Assembly: GCA_964581895.1 (NCBI GenBank)
Contig: CAZOPR010000016.1
Location: 1-18,579, forward strand
DNA from: Exilispira sp964581895
GTDB taxonomy: Bacteria > Spirochaetota > JAAYUW01
Direction of reading: 5' to 3'
Length of the DNA stretch: 18,579 bases
This document shows positions 10,079-17,749 of this stretch, piece by piece; the first letter of the stretch is position 1; every line of letters begins with the position of its first letter. The notes beneath the pieces are model-generated. The model did not search any database and had not been told where the DNA came from. It saw only the letters and a program-made list of their open reading frames with translations. Made by a program: the position numbers and the translations under genes.

Positions 10079-11081
10079 AGAGAAAAGAATTATTTATATA
10101 AATAAAATCAAGTAAAACTATTGATGTGACTGCTTGCACGATAATTGGAGTTCTTAATACATAGCAAATATCATATCTTCCATTGAAAGAAATTTCAACT
10201 TTTTCGTTTGTTTTTATGTTAATGGTCTGTTGACTTTTTTTTATGCTGGAGGCTGGTCGAAAGTAGCTGGTAAAAAAAATCTCATTACCATTTGTTATCC
10301 CGCCATTTATGCCGCCAGTATTGTTTGTTAATGTTTTTCCATCTTTATTTATATAGATATCATTAAAGATTGAGCCTTTCATTTTGGAAGATTCTATCCC
10401 ACTACCAAATGAGACTGCTTTAAGACCTGGTATCGAAAAAAGAAGATGAGAAAGATTGGATTCAAAACTATCGAAAAAAGGCTCACCAAGTCCAGCAGGG
10501 CAATTTTTGATCTCGGTTTTTACTATACCACCAAGGGAGTCTTGCTCATCATAGGCTTGCTTTAGGGCAAGTAAGGCATCTTCTGAAGGATAAGGGAAGC
10601 CTGCAACTTCTATGACTTCTGATTTTATTAAGATTCTTGGAAAAATATTTCTAATAATCTTTTTTGCGATAGTTCCTGCAACTACCAAAGCGGCTGTAAG
10701 CCTTCCAGAAAAGATTCCACCTCCTCTATAATCATTGTATCCTTTGTATTTTATTTTAGCTACAAAATCAGCGTGAGAAGGTCTTGGATTAAACTTGTTT
10801 TCCTCGTAAAAATGGCTATTTACATCACTATTTTTTATCAAGAGGGTTAATGGTGCACCAGTTGTTTTTCCATTGAATAAACCAGATATTATATTAACTT
10901 CATCTTCTTCCTTTCTTTTGGTAGTCCATTTTTCTCTGGGTCTTCTTAATGCAAGATCCTGCTTGAAATCTTTTGCTGATAAATCAAGCCCTGGTTTTAC
11001 TCCATCGATGTTTATACCGATAAATTCACCGTGAGATTCACCAAATATTGTAAGTTTAAAAATTCTTCCAAAACTATTCAT
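10074..11081 (-). CDS. aroC: Chorismate synthase
   Basis: Converts 5-enolpyruvylshikimate 3-phosphate to chorismate, the last step of the common aromatic pathway; it needs reduced FMN. Visible family features: GESHG with His17 (residues 14-18), RPSHAD with His103, the second signature in GIFSGRLTAALVVAG (about 122-136), LTNNTGGINGGITNGNEI, and RPASSI. The third signature is degenerate: GRYDICYV at 301-308 instead of the usual GRHDPC, and Gln316 where Glu is common. The Asp is kept. At 335 aa it is somewhat shorter than many homologues. The start overlaps the aroA stop by 8 bp, with GAGG 6 nt upstream inside aroA, indicating translational coupling. It is the last gene of the aroB-aroA-aroC run, and its stop lies within the terminator hairpin. 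Confidence 0.96.
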   Translation of the reverse strand: MNSFGRIFKLTIFGESHGEFIGINIDGVKPGLDLSAKDFKQDLALRRPREKWTTKRKEEDEVNIISGLFNGKTTGAPLTLLIKNSDVNSHFYEENKFNPRPSHADFVAKIKYKGYNDYRGGGIFSGRLTAALVVAGTIAKKIIRNIFPRILIKSEVIEVAGFPYPSEDALLALKQAYDEQDSLGGIVKTEIKNCPAGLGEPFFDSFESNLSHLLFSIPGLKAVSFGSGIESSKMKGSIFNDIYINKDGKTLTNNTGGINGGITNGNEIFFTSYFRPASSIKKSQQTINIKTNEKVEISFNGRYDICYVLRTPIIVQAVTSIVLLDFIYINNSFLY

Positions 11082-12558
11082 CTTCTTCCTCTACTTTTCC
11101 ACCCAATGATATAAAATCTTTTATGAAATTATTATAAGATTTTTTATAGGAATAGTTATCTAAAATCTTGATATTTTTATAAAAAAAAGAGCCAAAGATA
11201 GAAAAAGCCATAAAAATCCTGTGATCGCCAAAACTCGATAGAATGATAGAATCATTACTTTCTTTTTTTTCAATATAATCTGGATTTCCAAAAATTATCA
11301 GGCAATCTTTTTCAACCTCAAATCTTATTTGAGCCAGTTTAAAATTTTCAATAATAGATTTTAATCTATCTGACTCTTTATATTTTAATCTTTTTATTCC
11401 GAAAATCTTTGATTTTCCTTCACAGAAAGTTGCTAAAATAGCAATAGAAGGGAAAATATCAGGACAGTTTGATATGTCAAAATAAAATGGTTTTAACTGG
11501 TTTCTTTTTATCAAAATCTTATCTTCTTCTTTTGAAGAAAAAGATCTTTCAACTGTAATATCTGCTCCTGCCATTTTTAGCACTTCAAGTATCGCTGCAT
11601 CTGGTTGCTTTGAATCTATATTTAAGTTATTGAATAAAATTTCTCCTCCAATTGCTGCGGCAACCATAAAATATGATGCAGATGACCAATCTGCCTCGAT
11701 TATTATAGCATTAGGATTATTACTAAAATCTATTTTTGAGTTACCTTTAACTATATACTTTTCATTGAAGCTTGGGTAAAGTAGTTTCTCAATCTTGCTT
11801 TTTTCCACTTTTTCAATCTTAATATTTGCCTTTTTCAAAATATCAAGGGTTAGATATACGAAAGGGCTACTTTCATAGTTTTTCAAAAATACCACTGAAT
11901 CTTCTTTCAAAAAAGGAAGAGTCATAAATAATCCGCTAATATGCTGTGAAGATATATCTGTATTTAGCTTAAATTTTGAAGGTAAAATGGGACCTTCAAT
12001 AAAAAAGCCTTTATCTTTTTTTGAAAACCAGATTTTTCCTTTTCCCTGCCTTATTGTTTGATATAGCATATTATGTGGTCTTGATAAAAGCTGGCTTGAG
12101 CCAGTAATAAATGATTTCGCTGGGAAAAAAGAAAGTATCACCGCCGCTGCTCTTAAACAAAAGCCAGAATCCTTACAATCAAATAAAAGGCAATTTTTCT
12201 TATCTTTTTTAAGTAAAAGACTATTGAGATTTTTATCTATTTCTATTAAAAAGTTGTTGTTGTCGGGAAAATTATTATTGTTAGAGAAGTTGTTTTTATT
12301 ATAAAAATTATATTTGTTAGAAAAATTATTATCCTTAAAAAACTCTATTTTTGAATATGGTTTTATTTTTTTTACAAGATCAAAATAAGAGGCGATATCT
12401 TCATTAAAGCCAAATCCAGAAATTTTAATATTTTTTTCACTAAAAATTGATGAAAAAAGATACCTTGCTGCGACACTTTTTGAACAAGGAATATTTATCG
12501 AGCCACTTAAATTTGATCTTTGTATTTTTATTAATCTCATTTTATTTATTAATCTCAT
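11074..12558 (-). CDS. aroA: 3-phosphoshikimate 1-carboxyvinyltransferase (EPSP synthase)
   Basis: Joins phosphoenolpyruvate to shikimate 3-phosphate. With the 494-aa reading, catalytic and binding residues are recognisable: PCSKS with Ser26/Lys27, SSQHISG at 203-209, EADWSSASYF at 288-297, NCPDIFP with Asp367 (E. coli Asp313), KESDR at 394-398 and GDHR at 444-447, then KKSYNNF near the C-terminus. The loop that reads GNAGTAMRP in E. coli is DSGFCLRAA here (130-138). An Asn/Phe/Lys-rich low-complexity insert at about 73-106 lengthens the N-terminal domain. Starts at 12558 and 12540 are both possible, because an 18-bp duplication repeats the start; no ribosome site decides between them. Lies 103 bp downstream of aroB and overlaps aroC. 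Confidence 0.95.
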   Translation of the reverse strand: MRLINKMRLIKIQRSNLSGSINIPCSKSVAARYLFSSIFSEKNIKISGFGFNEDIASYFDLVKKIKPYSKIEFFKDNNFSNKYNFYNKNNFSNNNNFPDNNNFLIEIDKNLNSLLLKKDKKNCLLFDCKDSGFCLRAAAVILSFFPAKSFITGSSQLLSRPHNMLYQTIRQGKGKIWFSKKDKGFFIEGPILPSKFKLNTDISSQHISGLFMTLPFLKEDSVVFLKNYESSPFVYLTLDILKKANIKIEKVEKSKIEKLLYPSFNEKYIVKGNSKIDFSNNPNAIIIEADWSSASYFMVAAAIGGEILFNNLNIDSKQPDAAILEVLKMAGADITVERSFSSKEEDKILIKRNQLKPFYFDISNCPDIFPSIAILATFCEGKSKIFGIKRLKYKESDRLKSIIENFKLAQIRFEVEKDCLIIFGNPDYIEKKESNDSIILSSFGDHRIFMAFSIFGSFFYKNIKILDNYSYKKSYNNFIKDFISLGGKVEEEDE

Positions 12559-12562
12559 TTTA
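12527..12562 (-). repeat. Perfect 18-bp tandem duplication at the aroA start
   Basis: The plus-strand sequence tttattaatctcatttta occurs at 12527-12544 and again at 12545-12562 without a mismatch. Each copy carries one ATG in the same frame, at 12540 and 12558. A further partial copy (ttaat) continues beyond 12562. Confidence 0.95.
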
Positions 12563-12661
12563 TTAATATTGTTTTTTTTTATTTTTGAGTTTCAAATTTT
12601 TGATCTATAAATTTTTACAAATTTAATTTTTTTTAATTTTTATTATAACTGAATCACTATA

Positions 12662-13918
12662 TTAACTTAACATCTGATTTAAGATTAAATTAAGTTGATT
12701 ATCAAAAATTTCAAAAGGAATCTTCTGAATCCTAATTTTATTATTGTTTAATATAATAGGTATATTGTAAAAGTTATTTTTATTTTTTTTATCCTGCGAG
12801 ATTGCAAAAAAAATCTTTTCAATAACCTTTTTAACATCTAATCCATTTATTAAAAGCCATTTTTCATAAGTGATATTTTTTTCTATCATTATTGCATCTT
12901 TGATATTTTTTGGAAGGCCAAATTTTTCATATAAAAAGTTGGCCTTTTTTAAGGTATTTTCAGTATTTCTACAAATTTTACAAATTATTTGAAGTTCCAA
13001 AATGATTCCTATATAAAGGGCAATGCCATGATTTAGTTGGAAAGTGATTTCTAATGGATGAGAGATAGTGTGACCTAAATTTAGGCTATGTCTTTTATTG
13101 AAATCATAAATATCATCTTTTATAAAATGATATTTCGTGTTTATAGCATAAAGTAAAAATTCTGGATTTTGTATAAAAAAATCTTTTAATTCATCATAAG
13201 AAAAAGTATCATATAAAAGATTAAAATCTTTATGGTTTATAGATTTTGAATGATTTGAAGAATTAAAAGATTTAGATAATTTAGAAAATCTAACAATAAA
13301 TTTATTATATAAAGATCTATTTAGTAGAAGGTATTTTATAAATTCTGCAAAGCCAGAAAAAAAATCTATAAAACTTAGAGTTTTTAAAAATTCAGGGTTT
13401 ATAAAAATAGCAAGAGGTTGATTAACTGTTCCTAAAAGGTTTTTTACACCCATAAAATTTACCGCATTTTTTCCTCCAAAGCCAGCATCTATCATAGAAA
13501 GAAATGTTGTAGGGACTATACAAAAAGGAACTTTTCGTTTATAAATAGAAGCTGCGAAAGCTATTAAATCTGAAAAGGCTCCACCTCCAACTATTATAAT
13601 AAAAGAATTTCTATCAATATTATTTCTTAAAAAAATCGAAAAGATATTTTCAAGATAAGAAAAATCTTTTTCTTTCTCGCAAATCTTTAAGTATTCTATG
13701 GATATATTTTTGTTTCTTTTTTCATCAGCAAAAGGTTTGAAAAAATCTTTATATTCTTCTTTATCCAAAAAGCTTTCATCAATAATAAAAACTGCCTTTA
13801 CAAAATCGAAGATATTTTTAACTTTTTTTAAGATAAAAGATAGAAAATTGTCAGAATTATCAATAAATAGAATTGTTAAATCTTTTTTATTTTTGAATCT
13901 GTAAATTTTATTAATCAT
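12662..13918 (-). CDS. aroB: 3-dehydroquinate synthase
   Basis: Converts DAHP to 3-dehydroquinate using NAD+ and a divalent metal such as Zn2+, the second step of the shikimate pathway. Domain order is normal: NAD-binding GGGAFSD (111-117), PTTFLSMIDAGFGGKNAVN (136-154), VKNLLG (158-163), then the C-terminal metal site with Glu192 in GFAEFIKY, His283 in LGHTISH, and His297 in LNHG. These correspond to the three known metal ligands of the family. A Ser/Asn/His-rich linker at about 215-230 is variable. At 418 aa it is longer than the usual ~360 because of extra N-terminal and linker residues. The start ATG lacks a clear Shine-Dalgarno. It follows the PilZ gene by 70 bp on the same strand and leads the aroB-aroA-aroC run. 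No aroE, aroK or aroQ is in the window. Confidence 0.95.
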   Translation of the reverse strand: MINKIYRFKNKKDLTILFIDNSDNFLSFILKKVKNIFDFVKAVFIIDESFLDKEEYKDFFKPFADEKRNKNISIEYLKICEKEKDFSYLENIFSIFLRNNIDRNSFIIIVGGGAFSDLIAFAASIYKRKVPFCIVPTTFLSMIDAGFGGKNAVNFMGVKNLLGTVNQPLAIFINPEFLKTLSFIDFFSGFAEFIKYLLLNRSLYNKFIVRFSKLSKSFNSSNHSKSINHKDFNLLYDTFSYDELKDFFIQNPEFLLYAINTKYHFIKDDIYDFNKRHSLNLGHTISHPLEITFQLNHGIALYIGIILELQIICKICRNTENTLKKANFLYEKFGLPKNIKDAIMIEKNITYEKWLLINGLDVKKVIEKIFFAISQDKKNKNNFYNIPIILNNNKIRIQKIPFEIFDNQLNLILNQMLS

Positions 13919-13988
13919 CTAATTGAATCTTTAATAAAAGTCATATATAAAATATATTTTTCAAATTTTAATAAAATTTTCTGTTTTT

Positions 13989-15068
13989 TTATTTGTTAAG
14001 TTCACTATTTAATGACGGGCTTACATAATCTGTAAAAAAGATAAAACTATTGACTACTATATATGAATCTTCAAGGAATTTGTGGAAATTAGTATGAATC
14101 AAGTTTTTGTCGGCTTGCATAGCAACAACAGAAGCCAAAATTTTAATGGAATCTTCACCAATTGTTCCTTCAAGTAAAAAGTAAGCCCCAGGATAGATAT
14201 CGAAAATATTTGCTAAATCTGGAATCTCTATCAATGCACCGCCAGCAGAAAGATTGATAATAGAGCCGACAACCTTCTGGTTGGTTTTAGAAAATTTTTT
14301 AGTTTTTTCATCAAAAATAAGCATGAGAAGACTTACAGGAATAACACATTCTTTTCTGAAAAATTTTCTTTTCTGAATTCTGTATACCTTTTCAGAGTGA
14401 GAAATCATAAAGGCTTTCATCTTAGGATTTTCAATATCTCTTTTTATTTGTGACTGAAACATATAACCAGCATCATCAGGAACATAAAAGTAAACAGATA
14501 TTTCCTCATCTGCGAAAATCTCGTTTGACCTTTCATCTAAAAGAACTTTTTGTACTAAAATATAACTATCTGTGCAGTCAAGAACCTTCGAACGAAAAAA
14601 ATTCTTTTTGTATTCAATGACAATATTTTGCCCAGCTTTTAAGTCATAAGTATTGCTTATCGCTGACTTGCCTTTATAAGGGATTAAAGAATAGTTTAAT
14701 ATCTTAAATAAAGAACTTAAAATAGATTTATGAGGTTCAACATTTTTCTGATAAAAATGTTCAAGTGCAGCTTCAATTATAAAATTTTTCAGTTTTAATG
14801 GTGAAAGAAAAAGATCCTGAGGATGTTCCACTTTTTTCTCTTTTAATATAGATATAAAATGACGGATTGAGGTTTCATCAACTTTTTTATTTTTTAAAGT
14901 TTCCTCAATATAGGCAAACTCTTCTTCTTTCCTTGATGATAAAATTTTCCTGGCATATGCTAATATTACAAAGAAAAAAATAAAAAGGAAAACTAAAATT
15001 GCAATGGTAAAAATTATGGCAGTCATTGTACTGGGTTCAATCTTAAAAAAACTAAGAGCTGATTCCAT
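13989..15068 (-). CDS. Membrane-anchored PilZ domain protein (c-di-GMP receptor)
   Basis: The 359-aa product, counted from ATG 15068, has one membrane segment at about 16-40, a charged region to about 140, a YcgR-N-like beta domain around 140-200 (YDLKAGQNIVIEY), and a C-terminal PilZ domain from about 225. The PilZ binding residues are present: RKFFR (Arg234, Arg238) is the RxxxR motif and NLSAGG (Asn272, Ser274, Gly277) is the [DN]xSxxG motif, so c-di-GMP binding is likely. An upstream in-frame TTG at 15086 has no ribosome site, nor has the ATG, so the start is tentative. The gene diverges from the FlgJ-like gene across about 140 bp, which suggests a link to flagellar control. A general YcgR-type motility brake is the best analogy. 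The PilZ fold is firm; the partner is inferred. Confidence 0.88.
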   Translation of the reverse strand: MESALSFFKIEPSTMTAIIFTIAILVFLFIFFFVILAYARKILSSRKEEEFAYIEETLKNKKVDETSIRHFISILKEKKVEHPQDLFLSPLKLKNFIIEAALEHFYQKNVEPHKSILSSLFKILNYSLIPYKGKSAISNTYDLKAGQNIVIEYKKNFFRSKVLDCTDSYILVQKVLLDERSNEIFADEEISVYFYVPDDAGYMFQSQIKRDIENPKMKAFMISHSEKVYRIQKRKFFRKECVIPVSLLMLIFDEKTKKFSKTNQKVVGSIINLSAGGALIEIPDLANIFDIYPGAYFLLEGTIGEDSIKILASVVAMQADKNLIHTNFHKFLEDSYIVVNSFIFFTDYVSPSLNSELNK

Positions 15069-15211
15069 GCTAATAATATAGAACAATATTTAAAATTTAC
15101 AAATATTATTTCAAATTTTTCTAACAAGACGAAAATAAGAATAAGAGATAAATAAATCAAAATATAAAAAATATAAAAAATAATATAAAAATTTAATTAA
15201 GGCAGTTACAT

Positions 15212-15541
15212 ATGAATATTGATAGTAATTATATTAAATTAAAAACAGACTTATCTAAGACTCAAATCAAGGTGGAAGAAGTTGAAAATTTAGAAAAAAA
15301 AGACTTAAAAAGAAGAGAAGTAGCAGAAGAGTTTGCAAGTCTTTTTACACAGATGCTGTTAAAAGAGCTTAGAAATAGTCTTCATGAAGATGAAAATCCT
15401 CTTTATGGTGGTTTTACAGAGGAAGTATTCAAAGATATGTTATATGAAGAGTATAGTAAACAACTGACAAAAAATGGATTAAAACCTCTTGTTGATCTTA
15501 TATATTCTTCAACTTTAAGGATGGATCAAAAAAATTTATAG
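15212..15541 (+). CDS. FlgJ-type flagellar rod-binding protein without a muramidase domain
   Basis: A 109-aa protein matching the N-terminal rod-binding domain of FlgJ: about 38-102, including EEFASLFTQMLLKELRNSL, the GGFTEEVFKDMLYEEYSKQL segment, and a hydrophobic C-terminal helix. In FlgJ this domain caps or scaffolds rod assembly in the periplasm. The C-terminal peptidoglycan hydrolase domain found in enterobacterial FlgJ is absent, as in several other phyla, so wall cutting must be done by another protein. No signal peptide is visible, in keeping with export by the flagellar type III system. An AAGG lies about 10 nt before the ATG. No flgI or other rod gene is adjacent; the PilZ gene diverges from it. 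Its stop is 2 bp from the convergent NHL/VWA gene. Confidence 0.85.
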   Translation: MNIDSNYIKLKTDLSKTQIKVEEVENLEKKDLKRREVAEEFASLFTQMLLKELRNSLHEDENPLYGGFTEEVFKDMLYEEYSKQLTKNGLKPLVDLIYSSTLRMDQKNL

Positions 15542-15543
15542 TT

Positions 15544-17607
15544 TTATTCTTCAGGCATATAATATCCAAGCCAATTCTTGCCAACTCTTCCGTTGTATTG
15601 AACTGTTATAAAAACCTGTCTATAAAAATCAGGTATGTAAGGATATGGAGTCTTATAGTAGACAATATATAAAGGCGATTGATAATTCTTAAAAAGCTTT
15701 ATGGCAAGATCTGGATAAAACAACTCTTCATCCTCGAAAAAGTAACCATTTGTTTTAACTGCAAGCTCTTTTAAGAATGTTTTACCATTTCCACTACCAA
15801 AATAAAAAATGTAAACAGGTATATAATTGTTTTTTGCATAATTTATAATATCATTTTGAGAATGAATTGAAAATGAGGAGTTGGTAAATTCTCCATCGGT
15901 GAAAAGTATTATCCCACCTTTGACAAATTTCTGTGTAAAGGAAGATACAGCTGAATAGAAAACTTGATCGAAAAAAGTAGTATCTTTATATGTATTTTTA
16001 GATGAGATTGCTTCTTTAAGTTCCAAAATATCATTTTTTATAGATTTTACCTGTTCATAATTTGAAGTTAAAAAATAAGAATAACCTATGGATTTATCTA
16101 TTGAAAATATTTTTTCAATTATTTCATTTACCTTATCCCTATAATTATACATTGAATTCTTTGTATCTACTATAAGGTTAATCATAGGGTAATCATTTAT
16201 TATATAAGAATAATCAGAGTTCAGTCTTTTGATTGTGGATTCATTTTCATTAAAAGTAAAATTTTCATCTGAAAGACCATAAACTGTTCTGCCAAATTGA
16301 TCTTTAACAGATATATATGCTATTATTAATGGATAATTTCTTATATCTAACCTTTCAAGTTTAACATCAAGGTTGAGATACAATTCATCCTGAGGAATAA
16401 AAAAATCTATTCTTTGTTTGTAAGGTTCGGTAACAACAAGATTATTATTTTTATCTAAAAGGCAAAAGTAAGGTTCATAAAGCTCAGCTGAGCCTAAAGA
16501 TATTGTTTGAATAGATTCTGTATTGAAATCATAAGCAATTATCTTTTCTTTAGTAACAATATAAAGGTAATCATTTCCAGGGTAAAACAAACCTCTTGGT
16601 TCTACAATTTCTGGCGATTCAATTGAATCTTTATAATTTCCCCATTGGTCAAAGATATCCAATCTGTTGTTGTAGCTATTTGAAACTATCAACTCTCTTT
16701 TTTCAGGAATATAGACTATATCGACAGGTTTATAAAATTCAGAAATCTCCTTTCCTATATTTCCAAAGGAAAAAACAAACTCATCTTTACTATTGATTTT
16801 AACAATCCTATTGTTCCCTTGATCTACAACATAAATATTGCCAGCTAAATCTGTGCAAATACCAGCAGGTCCATTTAATTTTTGCTCGTTTGTAAAATCC
16901 TTTCCAATTTTTTTGATTATCTTTCCATCATAAGTAAGTTTATAAATAATATTATTTTTATAGTCTGAAACATATATAAAATCTGATCTTTTATCAAAAG
17001 CAATATCAAAAGGATAGCCAAGTGATACTCCAAAAGGGGTAAGAGATTTGTCAACCTTCCCATTTCTTACAAGTAATACATTGTTGGATCTATGTCCTGT
17101 TAAAAAGATTCTATTTTGATAATCAATATCCATTCCAAGAGGCCATAAAAAGAAATTTTTTGATAAAGTAATACCATTCATCTGTTGATATAGTGTAAAA
17201 TTTTTAGCTAAAATTTTTCCAAGGAAATTTCCTTCCTGAAAATATATACTTTCAAGCATATTCAAAAACAAATTATCATTAAATCCAAATGATTTTAATG
17301 TTTCCCATTCAAAAAGAGCATTTTGTAAAAAGCCACTTTTATAGTAACTAAAACCAAGCATATATCTTGCTAAAAAATTTTTAGACTTATAAGAAAGGGA
17401 TTTCTTAAAGTAAAAGATAGCTTTCTGGTATAAAGCATTGTTGTAGTTTATCATACCAGACTTAAATGCTGCAAGGGAATTAATATCTTCGATAGTGTAA
17501 ACAGGCTGGTTCGGGTTTTCCTGAGCGAAAGAAAAAGGTTTTAATGGTAAAAGTAAAAGTATTAAAAAAATGATAAAAAAAACTAAAAATATGCTTTTCT
17601 TTTTCAT
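15544..17607 (-). CDS. Exported TPR - NHL propeller - VWA-like protein
   Basis: Starts at ATG 17607, with GGAAGG 4 nt upstream. Order in 687 aa: hydrophobic signal sequence 6-22 with likely cleavage near FSFA-Q (29); TPR-like helices about 45-110; beta-propeller of NHL-type repeats about 155-405, the clearest being GPAGICTDLAGNIYVVDQGNNRIVKI (246-271); a short linking region; and a VWA-like domain about 475-650. The VWA metal site is altered: DTKNS (481-485) in place of DxSxS, with Thr543/544 and TDGEF (Asp571) present. No membrane anchor is seen at the C-terminus. Propeller and VWA domains usually bind proteins or ligands, so an envelope scaffold or sensor is a reasonable guess, but no substrate can be read from the sequence. 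Similar TPR/NHL exported proteins are known in spirochaetes from memory; this is not a search result. Confidence 0.85.
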   Translation of the reverse strand: MKKKSIFLVFFIIFLILLLLPLKPFSFAQENPNQPVYTIEDINSLAAFKSGMINYNNALYQKAIFYFKKSLSYKSKNFLARYMLGFSYYKSGFLQNALFEWETLKSFGFNDNLFLNMLESIYFQEGNFLGKILAKNFTLYQQMNGITLSKNFFLWPLGMDIDYQNRIFLTGHRSNNVLLVRNGKVDKSLTPFGVSLGYPFDIAFDKRSDFIYVSDYKNNIIYKLTYDGKIIKKIGKDFTNEQKLNGPAGICTDLAGNIYVVDQGNNRIVKINSKDEFVFSFGNIGKEISEFYKPVDIVYIPEKRELIVSNSYNNRLDIFDQWGNYKDSIESPEIVEPRGLFYPGNDYLYIVTKEKIIAYDFNTESIQTISLGSAELYEPYFCLLDKNNNLVVTEPYKQRIDFFIPQDELYLNLDVKLERLDIRNYPLIIAYISVKDQFGRTVYGLSDENFTFNENESTIKRLNSDYSYIINDYPMINLIVDTKNSMYNYRDKVNEIIEKIFSIDKSIGYSYFLTSNYEQVKSIKNDILELKEAISSKNTYKDTTFFDQVFYSAVSSFTQKFVKGGIILFTDGEFTNSSFSIHSQNDIINYAKNNYIPVYIFYFGSGNGKTFLKELAVKTNGYFFEDEELFYPDLAIKLFKNYQSPLYIVYYKTPYPYIPDFYRQVFITVQYNGRVGKNWLGYYMPEE

Positions 17608-17749
17608 TTAACCTTCCACTTCGAAAATAGTATACAACAATTAGAATAAAGTTCAAAGTAAAACTGAAAAATTAAATAAAAGTAGATAAAAAAAAATATT
17701 GTGTTAATATATAAATCAGATATGCAAAAAAATTTTGGAGGAAATTTAT

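Noticed and set aside
12559..12661. Separate promoter or small gene between aroB and aroA
   Set aside because: The 103-bp gap is AT-rich with no hairpin, open frame or convincing -35/-10 pair; read-through from aroB is simpler.
13698..13904. Plus-strand frame opposite aroB
   Set aside because: It is an AT-rich shadow of the aroB N-terminal region with no ribosome site or family feature.
15069..15086. TTG start at 15086 for the PilZ gene
   Set aside because: No Shine-Dalgarno supports it; the ATG at 15068 is equally placed before the membrane segment.
16596..16796. Plus-strand frame opposite the NHL/VWA gene
   Set aside because: It is a shadow of the NHL propeller coding sequence.
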